From an uncultured Gammaproteobacteria bacterium (lineage in GTDB: Bacteria > Pseudomonadota > Gammaproteobacteria > UBA6429 > Thiohalophilaceae), in NCBI GenBank assembly GCA_913064945.1, contig CAJYAN010000002.1, positions 273,447-337,446 on the forward strand: DNA of 64,000 nucleotides, read 5' to 3'. The notes under the pieces are model-generated. The model was not told where the DNA came from and searched no databases. It saw nothing but the letters and a program-made list of their open reading frames with translations. A program made the position numbers and the translations under genes. Below are positions 16,765 to 25,865 of the stretch, piece by piece (positions within the stretch are counted from its first letter, which is position 1; each line of letters starts with the position of its first letter).

Positions 16765-17889
16765 ATGAGCCAGTTATCCAGTGAAGACAGTTTTCGCCTG
16801 AATGTTTTGTTAAATCAAAACCTGCAGGCCGTGCGAATTGATGAAGGTAAAATGGTTGTCCATGCGCTAACCGATAAAGGTGAGGCCAGGATACCACTCA
16901 ATCCCAATCTGCGTGATGACGCCTATGTCCGTCACGTCAAAGAATTGTTATCGACTCATGTCCTGGGAACAGCAGGGGGTTACCCGGTATTTCTCAAGCG
17001 CTGGACTCGGATGGGGCAGGCGCGCGATACCAGTCTGGAAGGCCTGCTTAAATTAGGTGAACCCGAGGCTGTGGTCGCGGTGGTTCACGCCCCAGGCTTG
17101 AGTGATGAGCTGGCGCGGCGCGCCTGGTGGGCAATGCCCAGTACCGATAACGCCCGTCGTATGCTGGAAAAAAAGGCCATCGTGACGGGTGAGATGGGTA
17201 AGGTGTTGGCCGAATTTTTGGTGGAGTTCTTACCCTTTGAGGAAAATCCTGCGGATATTATTCAAAGCGTACGCTTGGTATTGCAACCGGGTTTAATCGA
17301 TGACACTGTGCGACAGGAGCTGTGGAAACGCGGCCAGCGCAAAACTGTTTTTCGTGTCGGCTTTTTGCTGACTAGCCCTGATGACATTCCGGAAACGACA
17401 ACCCCGCATCCGCTGCACATGCAGTATGAAGCCGTTCTGGATGATCTCGCCAGGGAAAATGTTCTCGCGGCACACCTGCTAAAATTGCTGAGTCCATCAG
17501 GGCAGCAATTTTTAAAAACCGTGCAGGAGGTTATGAAAAAACCCAGCAACCAGGATATGGTCGTTTCACTCTTGCAGGCAGTGCAGAATTATTTTTATGC
17601 GGTACGCCCTGATGATATTGCGCGACGTGAAATACAAGCAGTTCTACAATGTGCGCAAGAACTGTGCAAGTCCAGTTCCGCTGCATCAGTACAACAGGTG
17701 GTAGATGTTGCCCCGGAGCTACAACCGCAGCTTGAGGCGATGTTGGCGATGTCATTAATGGGTGAGCCGTTAGTCGACCCTATTTTTAAATCCACCAATA
17801 TGCTGGGCAGTGTCATGCGTAAAAAGCTCGAGCCGATCAGCCTGCCGATGATTGAACTCTGCGAAACTCTCTGCAAGGTTAATCGTTAG
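16765..17889 (+). CDS. dsrS: Probable DsrS
   Basis: A 374-residue cytoplasmic protein. ATG 16765 (MSQLSSEDSFRLNVLL) is chosen over a frame opening at 16729. The segments VVHALTDKGEARIPLNPN and AVVHAPGLSDELARRAWWAMP fit my memory of DsrS, the last gene of the A. vinosum dsr operon, which affects dsr expression. No catalytic motif is visible. Here it lies about 12 kb from dsrA behind a MoxR-VWA pair. The next gene starts inside its stop codon. The name is a recognition from memory rather than an alignment. Confidence 0.68.
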   Translation: MSQLSSEDSFRLNVLLNQNLQAVRIDEGKMVVHALTDKGEARIPLNPNLRDDAYVRHVKELLSTHVLGTAGGYPVFLKRWTRMGQARDTSLEGLLKLGEPEAVVAVVHAPGLSDELARRAWWAMPSTDNARRMLEKKAIVTGEMGKVLAEFLVEFLPFEENPADIIQSVRLVLQPGLIDDTVRQELWKRGQRKTVFRVGFLLTSPDDIPETTTPHPLHMQYEAVLDDLARENVLAAHLLKLLSPSGQQFLKTVQEVMKKPSNQDMVVSLLQAVQNYFYAVRPDDIARREIQAVLQCAQELCKSSSAASVQQVVDVAPELQPQLEAMLAMSLMGEPLVDPIFKSTNMLGSVMRKKLEPISLPMIELCETLCKVNR

Positions 17890-18428
17890 TGTCTGGGCTG
17901 GTTAATAAACTGGTGGTAAGTCTGTCAGTGGAAATTCCTCATGAGGCGCTTGAAAGCCAGTCACCGGTATCGGCGGTTGTTATTGCCGAACAACTGGCGG
18001 AACAAGTCATGGCCTATGAGAATGCACATCCAATGGGCTATTTTGCCGCGCTGGATTACTACCAGCAACAAGGCGTTATCGATAGTGATTTGCTGAATGC
18101 CTTACAGGGGATAAGCTGGTTGTCATGCAGCATGGCTCAGGAAGAAGTCAAAATACGCCTGCGGCCGGTATTTTCGTCAATCAAGTTTGAGTCGGTGCAA
18201 TCACCGTTAAACAGCTTGCCGTCAGTTCGCCCCAATAATGCTAATGCCCTGCAAAATCTTATTGAACATTACACCGCCGATAAAGTGAAGCTCACGTTTA
18301 CCGCCAGCATGATTCGAAAACCTGAGCAGGAAGAAACCACCGAGGCGTACGCAAGACACGTCATTGGCAAATGGTTGCGCGATCACTTCGCCAGTTTTGA
18401 AATTAAATCTATTAAGAAAGTCGATTAA
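17889..18428 (+). CDS. 179-residue protein of unknown function, coupled to dsrS
   Basis: The GTG start shares its first base with the TAG stop of the probable dsrS gene, so translation is probably coupled. The protein is soluble. Its second half (about 120-179) reads like a small alpha/beta domain with TADKVKLTFTASMIRKPEQEE. No motif recognised. The glutaredoxin gene follows after 11 bases. Confidence 0.75.
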   Translation: MSGLVNKLVVSLSVEIPHEALESQSPVSAVVIAEQLAEQVMAYENAHPMGYFAALDYYQQQGVIDSDLLNALQGISWLSCSMAQEEVKIRLRPVFSSIKFESVQSPLNSLPSVRPNNANALQNLIEHYTADKVKLTFTASMIRKPEQEETTEAYARHVIGKWLRDHFASFEIKSIKKVD

Positions 18429-18439
18429 GAGGAGTGGTT

Positions 18440-18709
18440 ATGTCAAAAGTTGTCATGTATTACAGTCCCTCGTGTCCCTATTGTGCAGGTGCCGAGGCAC
18501 TGTTGAAGAAAAAAGGTGTGACGTTCGAGAAGCTGGACGTCGATGCCGACCCTGGTCTGTGGGATTATGTCTATGACACCCTTGATCGGGAGACGGTGCC
18601 ACAGATAATTATTGGCGACCGACATGTGGGGGGCTATGACGATCTGGCCGAGCTGGATGCGATGGGTGAGTTGGATGACTTGTTAACGGCGGATGACCAG
18701 GGGTATTAG
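18440..18709 (+). CDS. grxC: Glutaredoxin (GrxC type)
   Basis: An 89-residue glutaredoxin with the dithiol active site CPYC at 12-15, the cis-proline segment ETVPQIIIGD and the glycine pair in VGGYDDL. ATG 18440 follows AAGAGGAG closely; GTG 18434 is in frame but lies inside that site. It ends the MoxR-VWA-DsrS cluster and would reduce disulfides or glutathione adducts in the cytoplasm. Confidence 0.93.
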   Translation: MSKVVMYYSPSCPYCAGAEALLKKKGVTFEKLDVDADPGLWDYVYDTLDRETVPQIIIGDRHVGGYDDLAELDAMGELDDLLTADDQGY

Positions 18710-19002
18710 TAACAGGTGGAGTGTAGCCGTCTCATGAGGTCATGAGCAATGTTAGCGCTATTTTCGGAGATTCATCTCTGATGACTTGACGACCGATCAG
18801 CAAGTACCCCCCTGGGAGAATTAAACCGGCATGCTGCCATGAGAGTGTTATCATGATGCAGACAGGCAGCCAAAACCATTGTCATTCGGGACGAACAATG
18901 ACCTCAGCTGAGTGTGGCAAGATTAGAGGTGAACGTTGGCTAAATTCGTCTCGCCCGGTGTAGAATGTCAAGGGATTATCTATTCAGGCAGGAGGCAACG
19001 GA

Positions 19003-19374
19003 ATGTACACCCATCCAAAAATTAATTACCTCGAATTTCCGGCGAAGAATATCGATACGACCAAAACCTTTTTCAGCCAGGTCTTTGACTGGTCATTTGT
19101 CGATTATGGGCCAGACTACACGGCCTTTTCAAATGCGGGTATTGATGGGGGCTTCTTTAAAGCCAATGTCTCCTGTTCCACCGAGCGGGGTAGTGCCCTG
19201 GTCGTTTTTTATAGCCAGGATCTGGAACAGACACAGGCGAGGGTGGAGGCCGGAGGTGGTGCGATTATCAAGCACATCTACCCCTTTCCCGGTGGTCGGC
19301 GGTTTCATTTTGCAGACCCGAATGGTAATGAATTCGCGGTCTGGTCGGATATGAATGTCTATCAGGAGGCGTGA
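19003..19374 (+). CDS. VOC-family (glyoxalase/bleomycin-resistance fold) protein
   Basis: A 123-residue single VOC domain beginning KINYLEFPAKNID and ending with the typical FHFADPNGNEFAVW. This branch is often a small enzyme or binding protein of unknown substrate. GCAGGAGGC precedes the ATG. It stands alone. The 293 bases before it hold a hairpin (CATTGT...ACAATG) and no gene. Confidence 0.9.
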   Translation: MYTHPKINYLEFPAKNIDTTKTFFSQVFDWSFVDYGPDYTAFSNAGIDGGFFKANVSCSTERGSALVVFYSQDLEQTQARVEAGGGAIIKHIYPFPGGRRFHFADPNGNEFAVWSDMNVYQEA

Positions 19375-19513
19375 ATTAGACCAAATGTTGTTTCAGGAAT
19401 GCTTAGTGTGATGCCGGTCATGGTTTGTCGTTATAACACTCGTCCATTATTGCTCACGAAGCAAGTATCGTGACTACAATTTTTTACTCCATCATGATGA
19501 GAGAGGTAAGCCG

Positions 19514-20428
19514 TTGGCAGTGATGATATTGAAGCTTGAAGTAAAGAAAATCAGCTTACTATTCGGGATTGCATTAATTCTCATGCCACTAATGCTGCGG
19601 GCTGAGGAGAATTATAATAAAACCGATGATCAAAAAATGTCGGCACTCGATCAGCGTGTTCTGATGGAGCGTAAAACACGATATCAGGCATTTGTTATTA
19701 CTCCACATAAACCAAACTACATACTACCCATTGCCTATAATACCAGACCCAATAATCTACCCGTCGATATCGCTCGTGATGGTAAATTGGATCGTACTGA
19801 GGTCAAATTCCAGTTCAGTATGAAGTTTCCGATGGTAGAAAACCTGTTCGGTGAGGAGGGTGCGCTTTATTTTGCGTATACAAATTTGTCATTCTGGCAG
19901 GCCTATAACGCGAATGCCTCGAGCCCCTTCCGCGAGACAGTGCATGAGCCCGAATTATTTCTGGTCTTTCCTAACGACTGGAAGATCCTGGGCATGAAAA
20001 ATCGTCTGATACAATTGGGGATAGTACATCAGTCAAATGGTCGCTCGGCAGCGCTGTCACGTAGCTGGAATCGTATCTATGCCGATTTTATTTTTCAGTA
20101 TAAAGATTTCTATTTAAGTCTAAAACCCTGGTATCGCCTCAAAGGTACAACTCCGGGTGTGGAGGACAACCCGGATATTGAGAAGTATCTTGGTCATGGC
20201 GAGATCAGGGCCGTCTATGTCAGCGGCGAAAATACATATAGCTTGATGGTACGCAACAACCTTTCGACGCCAAACTATGGTGCCTTAGAGCTTAACTGGA
20301 GCTTTCCTATGAGTCGGCGCGTAAAGTGGTTTTTTCAGTACTTCAATGGCTATGGTGAAAGCCTGATTGACTACAATGCCCGGGTTAATCGCTTTGGTCT
20401 GGGAATTGCCTTTACCGACTGGTTATAG
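19514..20428 (+). CDS. pldA: Outer-membrane phospholipase A (OMPLA)
   Basis: About 304 residues with an N-terminal signal peptide and beta-barrel composition. The catalytic triad is visible as His172, Ser174 and Asn186 (from TTG 19514), the same spacing as His142/Ser144/Asn156 of E. coli PldA. It hydrolyses phospholipids that reach the outer leaflet when the membrane is disturbed. TTG 19514 has AGAGG upstream; ATG 19523 is an alternative. Confidence 0.9.
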   Translation: MAVMILKLEVKKISLLFGIALILMPLMLRAEENYNKTDDQKMSALDQRVLMERKTRYQAFVITPHKPNYILPIAYNTRPNNLPVDIARDGKLDRTEVKFQFSMKFPMVENLFGEEGALYFAYTNLSFWQAYNANASSPFRETVHEPELFLVFPNDWKILGMKNRLIQLGIVHQSNGRSAALSRSWNRIYADFIFQYKDFYLSLKPWYRLKGTTPGVEDNPDIEKYLGHGEIRAVYVSGENTYSLMVRNNLSTPNYGALELNWSFPMSRRVKWFFQYFNGYGESLIDYNARVNRFGLGIAFTDWL

Positions 20429-20598
20429 CAGCAAGGCCCTCCTTACGATTGTTGGCAAAGCCTAGCCAGAATACTTTCGCGGCTTTGATTTTGTTGTGGC
20501 GAATCCTAAAAGTTTTTCTTGCACCTTAATATACTGACAAATAACAGGTTTCTATAATACGTCGTTGTCATTCTGCTAATGACCTGGTTAATTATCGC

Positions 20599-20627
20599 TT
20601 GTTGTCTCTATTATTATGACCTAGGAT
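20599..20627 (+). promoter_or_regulatory. Possible promoter for egtB
   Basis: TTGTTG (20599-20604) and TAGGAT (20622-20627) are 17 bases apart. The start codon would lie close to the transcript start. The match is moderate. Confidence 0.35.
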
Positions 20628-20641
20628 AATGGATACACTTA

Positions 20642-21955
20642 TTGAACAGGATGTTTACCTTGAGCAAAGCCAATGCCGAGCGGAGGAGTGTAGGTCCACA
20701 TGAGACCTTTATCAGTCAGGATCTACTGGCCGATTATACTTCTGTGCGTAACAAATCTGAATCGCTATGCGCGTCCTTAGAGACTGATGACTTCCAGATA
20801 CAGACCATGCCGGATGTGAGTCCGACTAAGTGGCATCTGGCGCATGTCACCTGGTTTTATGAAACGTTTTTGTTGCAACCTTATCTGACGGGTTATCGAC
20901 CGTTTCATCCACGGTACGCACAACTGTTCAATTCGTATTATGAGACGGTCGGGACCTTTCACCCTCGGCCGCAACGAGGACTGCTTAACCGCCCCACGGT
21001 CAAGGAGGTCTTCGCCTATCGTGCCTATGTCGATGAGCATATGCAGCAACTATTAAGCCGCGATCAACATAAAGACCGTGACGAGATAGTGTTACGTACG
21101 CGTGTTGGTATTAACCATGAACAGCAGCATCAGGAGTTAATGCTGACGGATATCAAGCATGTCTTTGCAAACAATCCGCTACAGCCGACGTATCAGCAAC
21201 ACAACATTCCCATGGTCGAGCAGGCAGCCATACTGCAATGGTTATCGCACCCCGGTGGTCTGTTAAGCGTGGGTAACGATGGCGGGGCATTTTGCTATGA
21301 CAATGAAATGCCGCCATATCAAACGTTTGTCGCGCCGTTTAAGATCGCTTCGCGCCTGGTGACTAATAGTGAATATCTCGAATTTATCAATGATCGCGGC
21401 TATGAATCTGTCGCGCTATGGCTATCGGATGCCTGGACTAGCGTTAGGCAGCAACAGTGGCGCGCGCCATTATATTGGCAACAGCACGATAACGAGTGGT
21501 GGCACATGACCTTAAATGGCATGCAACCGGTCGACTTGGACGCCCCGGTCTGCCATATCAGTTTTTATGAGGCCGATGCCTATGCCCGTTGGTGCGGCAA
21601 GCGTCTGCCCAGTGAGGAGGAGTGGGAGGTCATCGCCAGAGAACAGCCTATTGAAGGAAATCTTCGTGATCGCGGTCACCTGCAACCTGTCGCCGGTAAA
21701 ATATCCCCTGAGATCCAGCAATTATATGGTGACGTCTGGGAATGGACCCAGAGTCCCTATCGGTCATATCCAGGCTTCAGACCACTGGCGGGATCGCTGG
21801 GAGAATACAATGGCAAGTTTATGTGCAGCCAGTTTGTCCTGCGTGGTGGTTCCTGTGTGACACCGCTTGACCATATCCGTCCCACGTATCGCAATTTCTT
21901 TTATCCAGGTGATCGCTGGCAGTTTAGTGGTCTCCGTCTGGCGGAGGATGGCTAA
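20642..21955 (+). CDS. egtB: EgtB, iron-dependent ergothioneine sulfoxide synthase
   Basis: 437 residues from TTG 20642, or 434 from ATG 20651. The N-terminal DinB-like domain carries the iron motif HEQQHQE (HxxxHxE), and the C-terminal domain has the formylglycine-generating-enzyme fold ending DRWQFSGLRLAEDG. EgtB joins a cysteine-containing donor to trimethylhistidine. The next gene, egtD, overlaps by one base, and no egtA or egtC is nearby, so the sulfur donor is not settled by the context. Confidence 0.93.
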   Translation: MNRMFTLSKANAERRSVGPHETFISQDLLADYTSVRNKSESLCASLETDDFQIQTMPDVSPTKWHLAHVTWFYETFLLQPYLTGYRPFHPRYAQLFNSYYETVGTFHPRPQRGLLNRPTVKEVFAYRAYVDEHMQQLLSRDQHKDRDEIVLRTRVGINHEQQHQELMLTDIKHVFANNPLQPTYQQHNIPMVEQAAILQWLSHPGGLLSVGNDGGAFCYDNEMPPYQTFVAPFKIASRLVTNSEYLEFINDRGYESVALWLSDAWTSVRQQQWRAPLYWQQHDNEWWHMTLNGMQPVDLDAPVCHISFYEADAYARWCGKRLPSEEEWEVIAREQPIEGNLRDRGHLQPVAGKISPEIQQLYGDVWEWTQSPYRSYPGFRPLAGSLGEYNGKFMCSQFVLRGGSCVTPLDHIRPTYRNFFYPGDRWQFSGLRLAEDG

Positions 21956-22926
21956 TGCAAACCGCATTAAAGCAAAACGTACAGTTCACTGACTATCATC
22001 CTGCACCGGCCGATTTTTTCGCCGAGGTGATGGTCGGTCTGGCGCAACAGCCCAGGGCGATTCCACCCAAGTTTTTTTATGATGCACCGGGTTCACAGTT
22101 ATTCGATAGAATCTGTGAACTGGATGAATACTATCCGACGCGCACCGAGATGCAAATTCTCCGTACACATGCCGAGGAGATAGCCAGTCTTATCGGTGAA
22201 AAGAGTTTTATTATTGAACCGGGTAGTGGCAGCAGTACCAAGGTGAGGTTATTGCTGGATGATCTCAAACCGCACACCTACATGCCCATGGATATCTCCA
22301 AACAACATTTGCTTCAGGCGGCCCAGACGCTGGCCGCTGAATATCCCTGGTTAGACATCCATGCGGCCTGCGCCGATTTTACCACGGAACTGGTCATTCC
22401 TGATTCTGCCGTGGATACCAACCGAGTCGCCTTTTTCCCCGGTTCCAGCATTGGTAACTTTGAGCCACGCGCAGCGAGGCATTTCCTACGCCATTTGGGA
22501 CAGACACTGGGCAACGGCGGTGGTCTTCTGATTGGCGTTGACCTTAAAAAGCCAGCCGGGGTCCTGCATGCGGCCTATAACGATCGCCAGGGCATCACAG
22601 CGGCGTTTAACCGGAACCTGATGACACGAATTAATCATGAACTGGCGGCAGATTTCAAACTCGATTTATTTGATCACTATGCCTTTTATAACCCCCAGCA
22701 GGGCCGCGTTGAAATGCACCTGGTCAGTACACAGGCGCAAATGGTCAGTATTGGTGAAGCGGCATTTCATTTTGAGCGTGGCGAGAGCATTCATACGGAG
22801 TGCTCCTATAAATATTCGATAGCAGAATTCCAGGCACTGGCCGAGAGCGCCGGTTTTAAAGCGATAAAGGTCTGGACCGATATCGAGCAGTTATTCAGCG
22901 TTCATTATTTTGAATACCAGAGATGA
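21955..22926 (+). CDS. egtD: EgtD, histidine N-alpha-methyltransferase
   Basis: A 323-residue SAM-dependent methyltransferase of the EgtD family. The SAM motif EPGSGSSTKVRLLLDDL is clear near residue 82. It makes trimethylhistidine (hercynine), the substrate of EgtB. Its ATG overlaps the egtB stop by one base, so the two are coupled. Ergothioneine would protect this sulfur-oxidising cell against reactive oxygen and sulfur species. Confidence 0.94.
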   Translation: MQTALKQNVQFTDYHPAPADFFAEVMVGLAQQPRAIPPKFFYDAPGSQLFDRICELDEYYPTRTEMQILRTHAEEIASLIGEKSFIIEPGSGSSTKVRLLLDDLKPHTYMPMDISKQHLLQAAQTLAAEYPWLDIHAACADFTTELVIPDSAVDTNRVAFFPGSSIGNFEPRAARHFLRHLGQTLGNGGGLLIGVDLKKPAGVLHAAYNDRQGITAAFNRNLMTRINHELAADFKLDLFDHYAFYNPQQGRVEMHLVSTQAQMVSIGEAAFHFERGESIHTECSYKYSIAEFQALAESAGFKAIKVWTDIEQLFSVHYFEYQR

Positions 22927-22940
22927 TCAGTAGTAGTGCC

Positions 22941-23693
22941 TCAGCCCTGTTCGTGTAGCTTACAGGGACCACGATATTCTTCAGGGACATTTGAGGGGCA
23001 CTGGCCACACATCTCATTTCCAGGCACGGCAAAGTCGATCTTGCGCGGATAGGGCAGATCCAGGCCATTCATGATAGCGACAAAATCCTCCAGGCGCTTG
23101 TTGTCGTTGAGTCGGGGATTACGCACCTTCTCCTGGGCAATGCTGGAAATAAACCTTCCTTCATAATCATGGCCGGGGTAGACCAGGGTTTCATTGGGCA
23201 GGCTGAATAATTTCTCCTGAATGCTGTGATAGAGCGTCGCGGCATCGCCAGACTGGAAGTCAGTGCGGCCACAGGCCTCGATCAGCAGGGCGTCACCGCT
23301 AAACAGCATTTTCTGGGTACCGTTGTCTAATAAATAAGCATGATGATGGGAGGTATGACCAGGCGTGAATAGTGGAGACAGCTCAATCGTCCCCATTTTG
23401 AATAGCTGGCCTTCGGCGATACCGATATCGGCACACTCCGGCTTTTCGATGGCGGGATACGCCACCTGGCAGCCTGTACGTTCGCGCAACACGCGCGCCC
23501 CGGTCAGGTGGTCGGCATGATGATGGGTGTCAAGGGTATACACCAGTTTCAGGTCTAATTGTTGCAACACATCAAGGTCGCGTTGCACGGTATCGAGCAC
23601 AGGGTCGATTAATAGTGCCTGACGTGTCTCGGGGCAGGCCAATAAATAGGTATACGTGCTGGAGTCGGGTTCGAACAACTGCTGGAATATCAT
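22941..23693 (-). CDS. ETHE1-type persulfide dioxygenase
   Basis: A 250-residue metallo-beta-lactamase-fold protein. The metal motif THHHADH covers residues 56-62, followed by GHTSHHHAY and SGDALLIEACGRTDF, and PGHDYEGR near the end, as in ETHE1. It oxidises glutathione persulfide to sulfite. An excellent AAGGAGAA site precedes the ATG. It adds a second sulfite-producing route besides Dsr. It converges on egtD with a 14-base gap. Confidence 0.93.
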   Translation of the reverse strand: MIFQQLFEPDSSTYTYLLACPETRQALLIDPVLDTVQRDLDVLQQLDLKLVYTLDTHHHADHLTGARVLRERTGCQVAYPAIEKPECADIGIAEGQLFKMGTIELSPLFTPGHTSHHHAYLLDNGTQKMLFSGDALLIEACGRTDFQSGDAATLYHSIQEKLFSLPNETLVYPGHDYEGRFISSIAQEKVRNPRLNDNKRLEDFVAIMNGLDLPYPRKIDFAVPGNEMCGQCPSNVPEEYRGPCKLHEQG

Positions 23694-23798
23694 GAATTCT
23701 CCTTATGCAATATCATTGATTAGCGTAATGCTTCCGTGAGGCTAACGTCAGGTTGGTTAACCATGTGTCGATATCGTTGTGATCGGTACACTGTTTTA

Positions 23799-23990
23799 TC
23801 ATTTATCAAGCGCACTGGCCAGTCGTTCACAGAGCGTCTTCAGTACCAGTATTCGCGCAAAATGTTTATCATTGGCAGGCTCCAGTGACCACTCGCAAAA
23901 TTCAGTACTGGTACGAATGACCATTTCATTGACCGCCGCCTTATACTGGGCCCATTTGTCGCGGTTGTGCCAATTGTTCTTGATACTCAT
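23799..23990 (-). CDS. Possible 63-residue small protein
   Basis: An open frame with protein-like composition (NNWHNRDKWAQYKAAVNEMV, EFCEWSLEPANDKHF). No clear ribosome binding site and no family recognised. It sits in an otherwise empty gap of about 490 bases, so it may be a real small gene or chance. Confidence 0.35.
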   Translation of the reverse strand: MSIKNNWHNRDKWAQYKAAVNEMVIRTSTEFCEWSLEPANDKHFARILVLKTLCERLASALDK

Positions 23991-24179
23991 CAGGTCGGGC
24001 CTAAGTAAGTTATTGAAAACAAAAAATAAAGGTTGATATTGGCTGGTTATTTTGTCTTAAACGGTTTATTTTAACTGCATAATCGTTGCGCTACTGGGAG
24101 AAACTGGCTTTGGCTAGAATTGTGTCTAATACGAAATCATCTGTCTTTGGACTTACGACGAAAAGCCTGTCAATTCAAT

Positions 24180-24491
24180 ATGCCTGACCTCAAGTTTAAA
24201 ATCGTAGTGTTAGCATTCTCAGCCTTGTTATTCTCTATTTTTATACTGGTTGGTATGTATCCATATCATCCGAATGGCTATGTGGGCTGGCTGGTTTTGT
24301 ATGTTGTCTCTCTGCCATTAGTGATTATTTTAGAAATACTTGGTGATAAACTATTTAACCAAAAAATTTTAAATAATATTGGCCTTATCGTGAGGATAAT
24401 CTACGGTGTGGTAGCCCTAGGAATTTTTCTGCTTTTATCAAGTTCAAGTCTGTTATGGTTGATGCCCTATTTTGAAAAGTGGGGCTCCTGA
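24180..24491 (+). CDS. Small integral membrane protein of unknown function
   Basis: About 103 residues from ATG 24180, which begins MPDLKFKIVVLAFSALL. Three hydrophobic segments are visible (about 5-25, 33-50 and 66-93). The ribosome binding site is weak and the GC content looks low relative to neighbours. No family recognised. Confidence 0.6.
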   Translation: MPDLKFKIVVLAFSALLFSIFILVGMYPYHPNGYVGWLVLYVVSLPLVIILEILGDKLFNQKILNNIGLIVRIIYGVVALGIFLLLSSSSLLWLMPYFEKWGS

Positions 24492-24631
24492 TAACTCGTT
24501 TATTTCGCGGGTATTTTCCACGCGCAAGTTCACCGTGCAAATAAGCGTTTGCCATTTTTCTCGCAAGTTATTTTATTACTATTATGTTATGCCTGTATTT
24601 TGCCCCTGATAATTCTATAATTACTGATAAG

Positions 24632-24838
24632 ATGAATGAACCAATCCAGAATATCCAGTCCCCATGCGTTCGTCGTTGCTGTCTCGATGATGATGATATT
24701 TGCCTGGGTTGTCATCGGTCCATTACAGAAATCATGGGCTGGAATGAAGCTGATGAAGCAGAAAGACAAAGAATTCTGCAAAGGTGCCGTGTTCGACAAC
24801 AACAGCGCCGGGAGCAGGGCAAAGAGTGGTACGAATGA
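24632..24838 (+). CDS. DUF1289 cysteine-rich small protein
   Basis: 68 residues from ATG 24632. The family signature SPCVRRCCLDDDDICLGC gives four or five cysteines that may bind iron-sulfur or zinc. The TGA stop overlaps the ATG of the GST gene (ATGA), so the pair is translationally coupled. Function is unknown. Confidence 0.88.
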   Translation: MNEPIQNIQSPCVRRCCLDDDDICLGCHRSITEIMGWNEADEAERQRILQRCRVRQQQRREQGKEWYE

Positions 24839-25434
24839 TCACACTTTATACCATGGGCAGTGATAGTCCGAACATTAGAAAAGTCACCATTATACTGAAT
24901 GAGCTCGACTTACCGTTTAGCATCCAGCATGTGCAAAAGCATGCGGATAACGAATCAGACAACGAGTTTCTCAGGGTCAACCCCAATGGCACGGTGCCGG
25001 CGATTTATGATCCTGAGACGGATACGGCGTTGTTCGAGTCGGGTGCCATCCTGTACTACCTTGCCCACAAGTCCCGGCAGTTATTGCCAGATGAGCCGAA
25101 GCCCCGCGCCGAGGTGATGAAATGGTTGATGTTTGAGTCGGCCAACATGGGTCCGGTCATGGGTGAGCTATACTACTATATATTGGCAGGTGATGACCTG
25201 CCCGAGCACTACCTGCAGCGATATAAAGACAAGGTCGCTAACTTTTGTGCCATTATCGAGCGGCGGCTTGAAGGTCGTGACTACCTTGGTGATGTATATT
25301 CCATTGCTGATATCGTGTTGTATCCCTGGACGATTATCCTGGAGGATATGGCGGACATTCTACTAAGTGATTATCCTAACCTGGAAAAATGGGCGGCGAG
25401 AATTGACCAGCGGCCCTCTACCCAGAGCACGTAG
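24835..25434 (+). CDS. Glutathione S-transferase family protein
   Basis: 199 residues from ATG 24835. An N-terminal thioredoxin-like domain (MITLYTMGSDSPNIRKV, then NPNGTVPAIYD and ESGAILYYLA) is followed by a helical C-terminal domain. This is the common Gst architecture. It is coupled to the DUF1289 gene by a four-base overlap. Substrate is unknown. Confidence 0.92.
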   Translation: MITLYTMGSDSPNIRKVTIILNELDLPFSIQHVQKHADNESDNEFLRVNPNGTVPAIYDPETDTALFESGAILYYLAHKSRQLLPDEPKPRAEVMKWLMFESANMGPVMGELYYYILAGDDLPEHYLQRYKDKVANFCAIIERRLEGRDYLGDVYSIADIVLYPWTIILEDMADILLSDYPNLEKWAARIDQRPSTQST

Positions 25435-25492
25435 TAGTAGTGACATGACTGGTATCACTCTATGGCCGATTAATTTTTAGCTGGAGTAAGGT

Positions 25493-25792
25493 ATGTTAGT
25501 GACATTTACCACGGAGGCCTACGCAGACATCACCATGTTTGGTGATGTGGCACTGAGTATGCTTAAGATGATGGGCCATCGTCCTATTGTCCCCGGTGCC
25601 ATACTGGCCGAAGATGTACCTGAAGCCCTGTCTCGATTAAAGGCGGCCTTACCCGCAGATGAAATACCGGTGGATGAAGATGAAGATGAAGATGAAGATG
25701 AACCCGGAGTCAGCGTGTCGCACCGAGCGTTGCCACTGATTGAGCTTCTGACGGCGGCTGCAAATGCTAAGGTTAACGTGATGTGGGAATAA
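25493..25792 (+). CDS. DUF1840 family protein
   Basis: A 99-residue protein beginning MLVTFTTEAYADITMFGDVA, typical of DUF1840. The middle has a ten-residue Asp-Glu run encoded by five copies of GATGAA. GGAGTAAGG precedes the ATG. Function unknown. Confidence 0.88.
   Translation: MLVTFTTEAYADITMFGDVALSMLKMMGHRPIVPGAILAEDVPEALSRLKAALPADEIPVDEDEDEDEDEPGVSVSHRALPLIELLTAAANAKVNVMWE
25673..25702 (+). repeat. Five GATGAA tandem repeats inside the DUF1840 gene
   Basis: Five exact copies of a 6-base unit encode alternating Asp-Glu. Slippage would change length without breaking the frame. Confidence 0.95.
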
Positions 25793-25865
25793 CGATGACA
25801 CTGATAGAGTTAAGACGGCGAATTGCCGTGGACGTCGAACATCGAAGGTCATAAGGATAAGCGCA

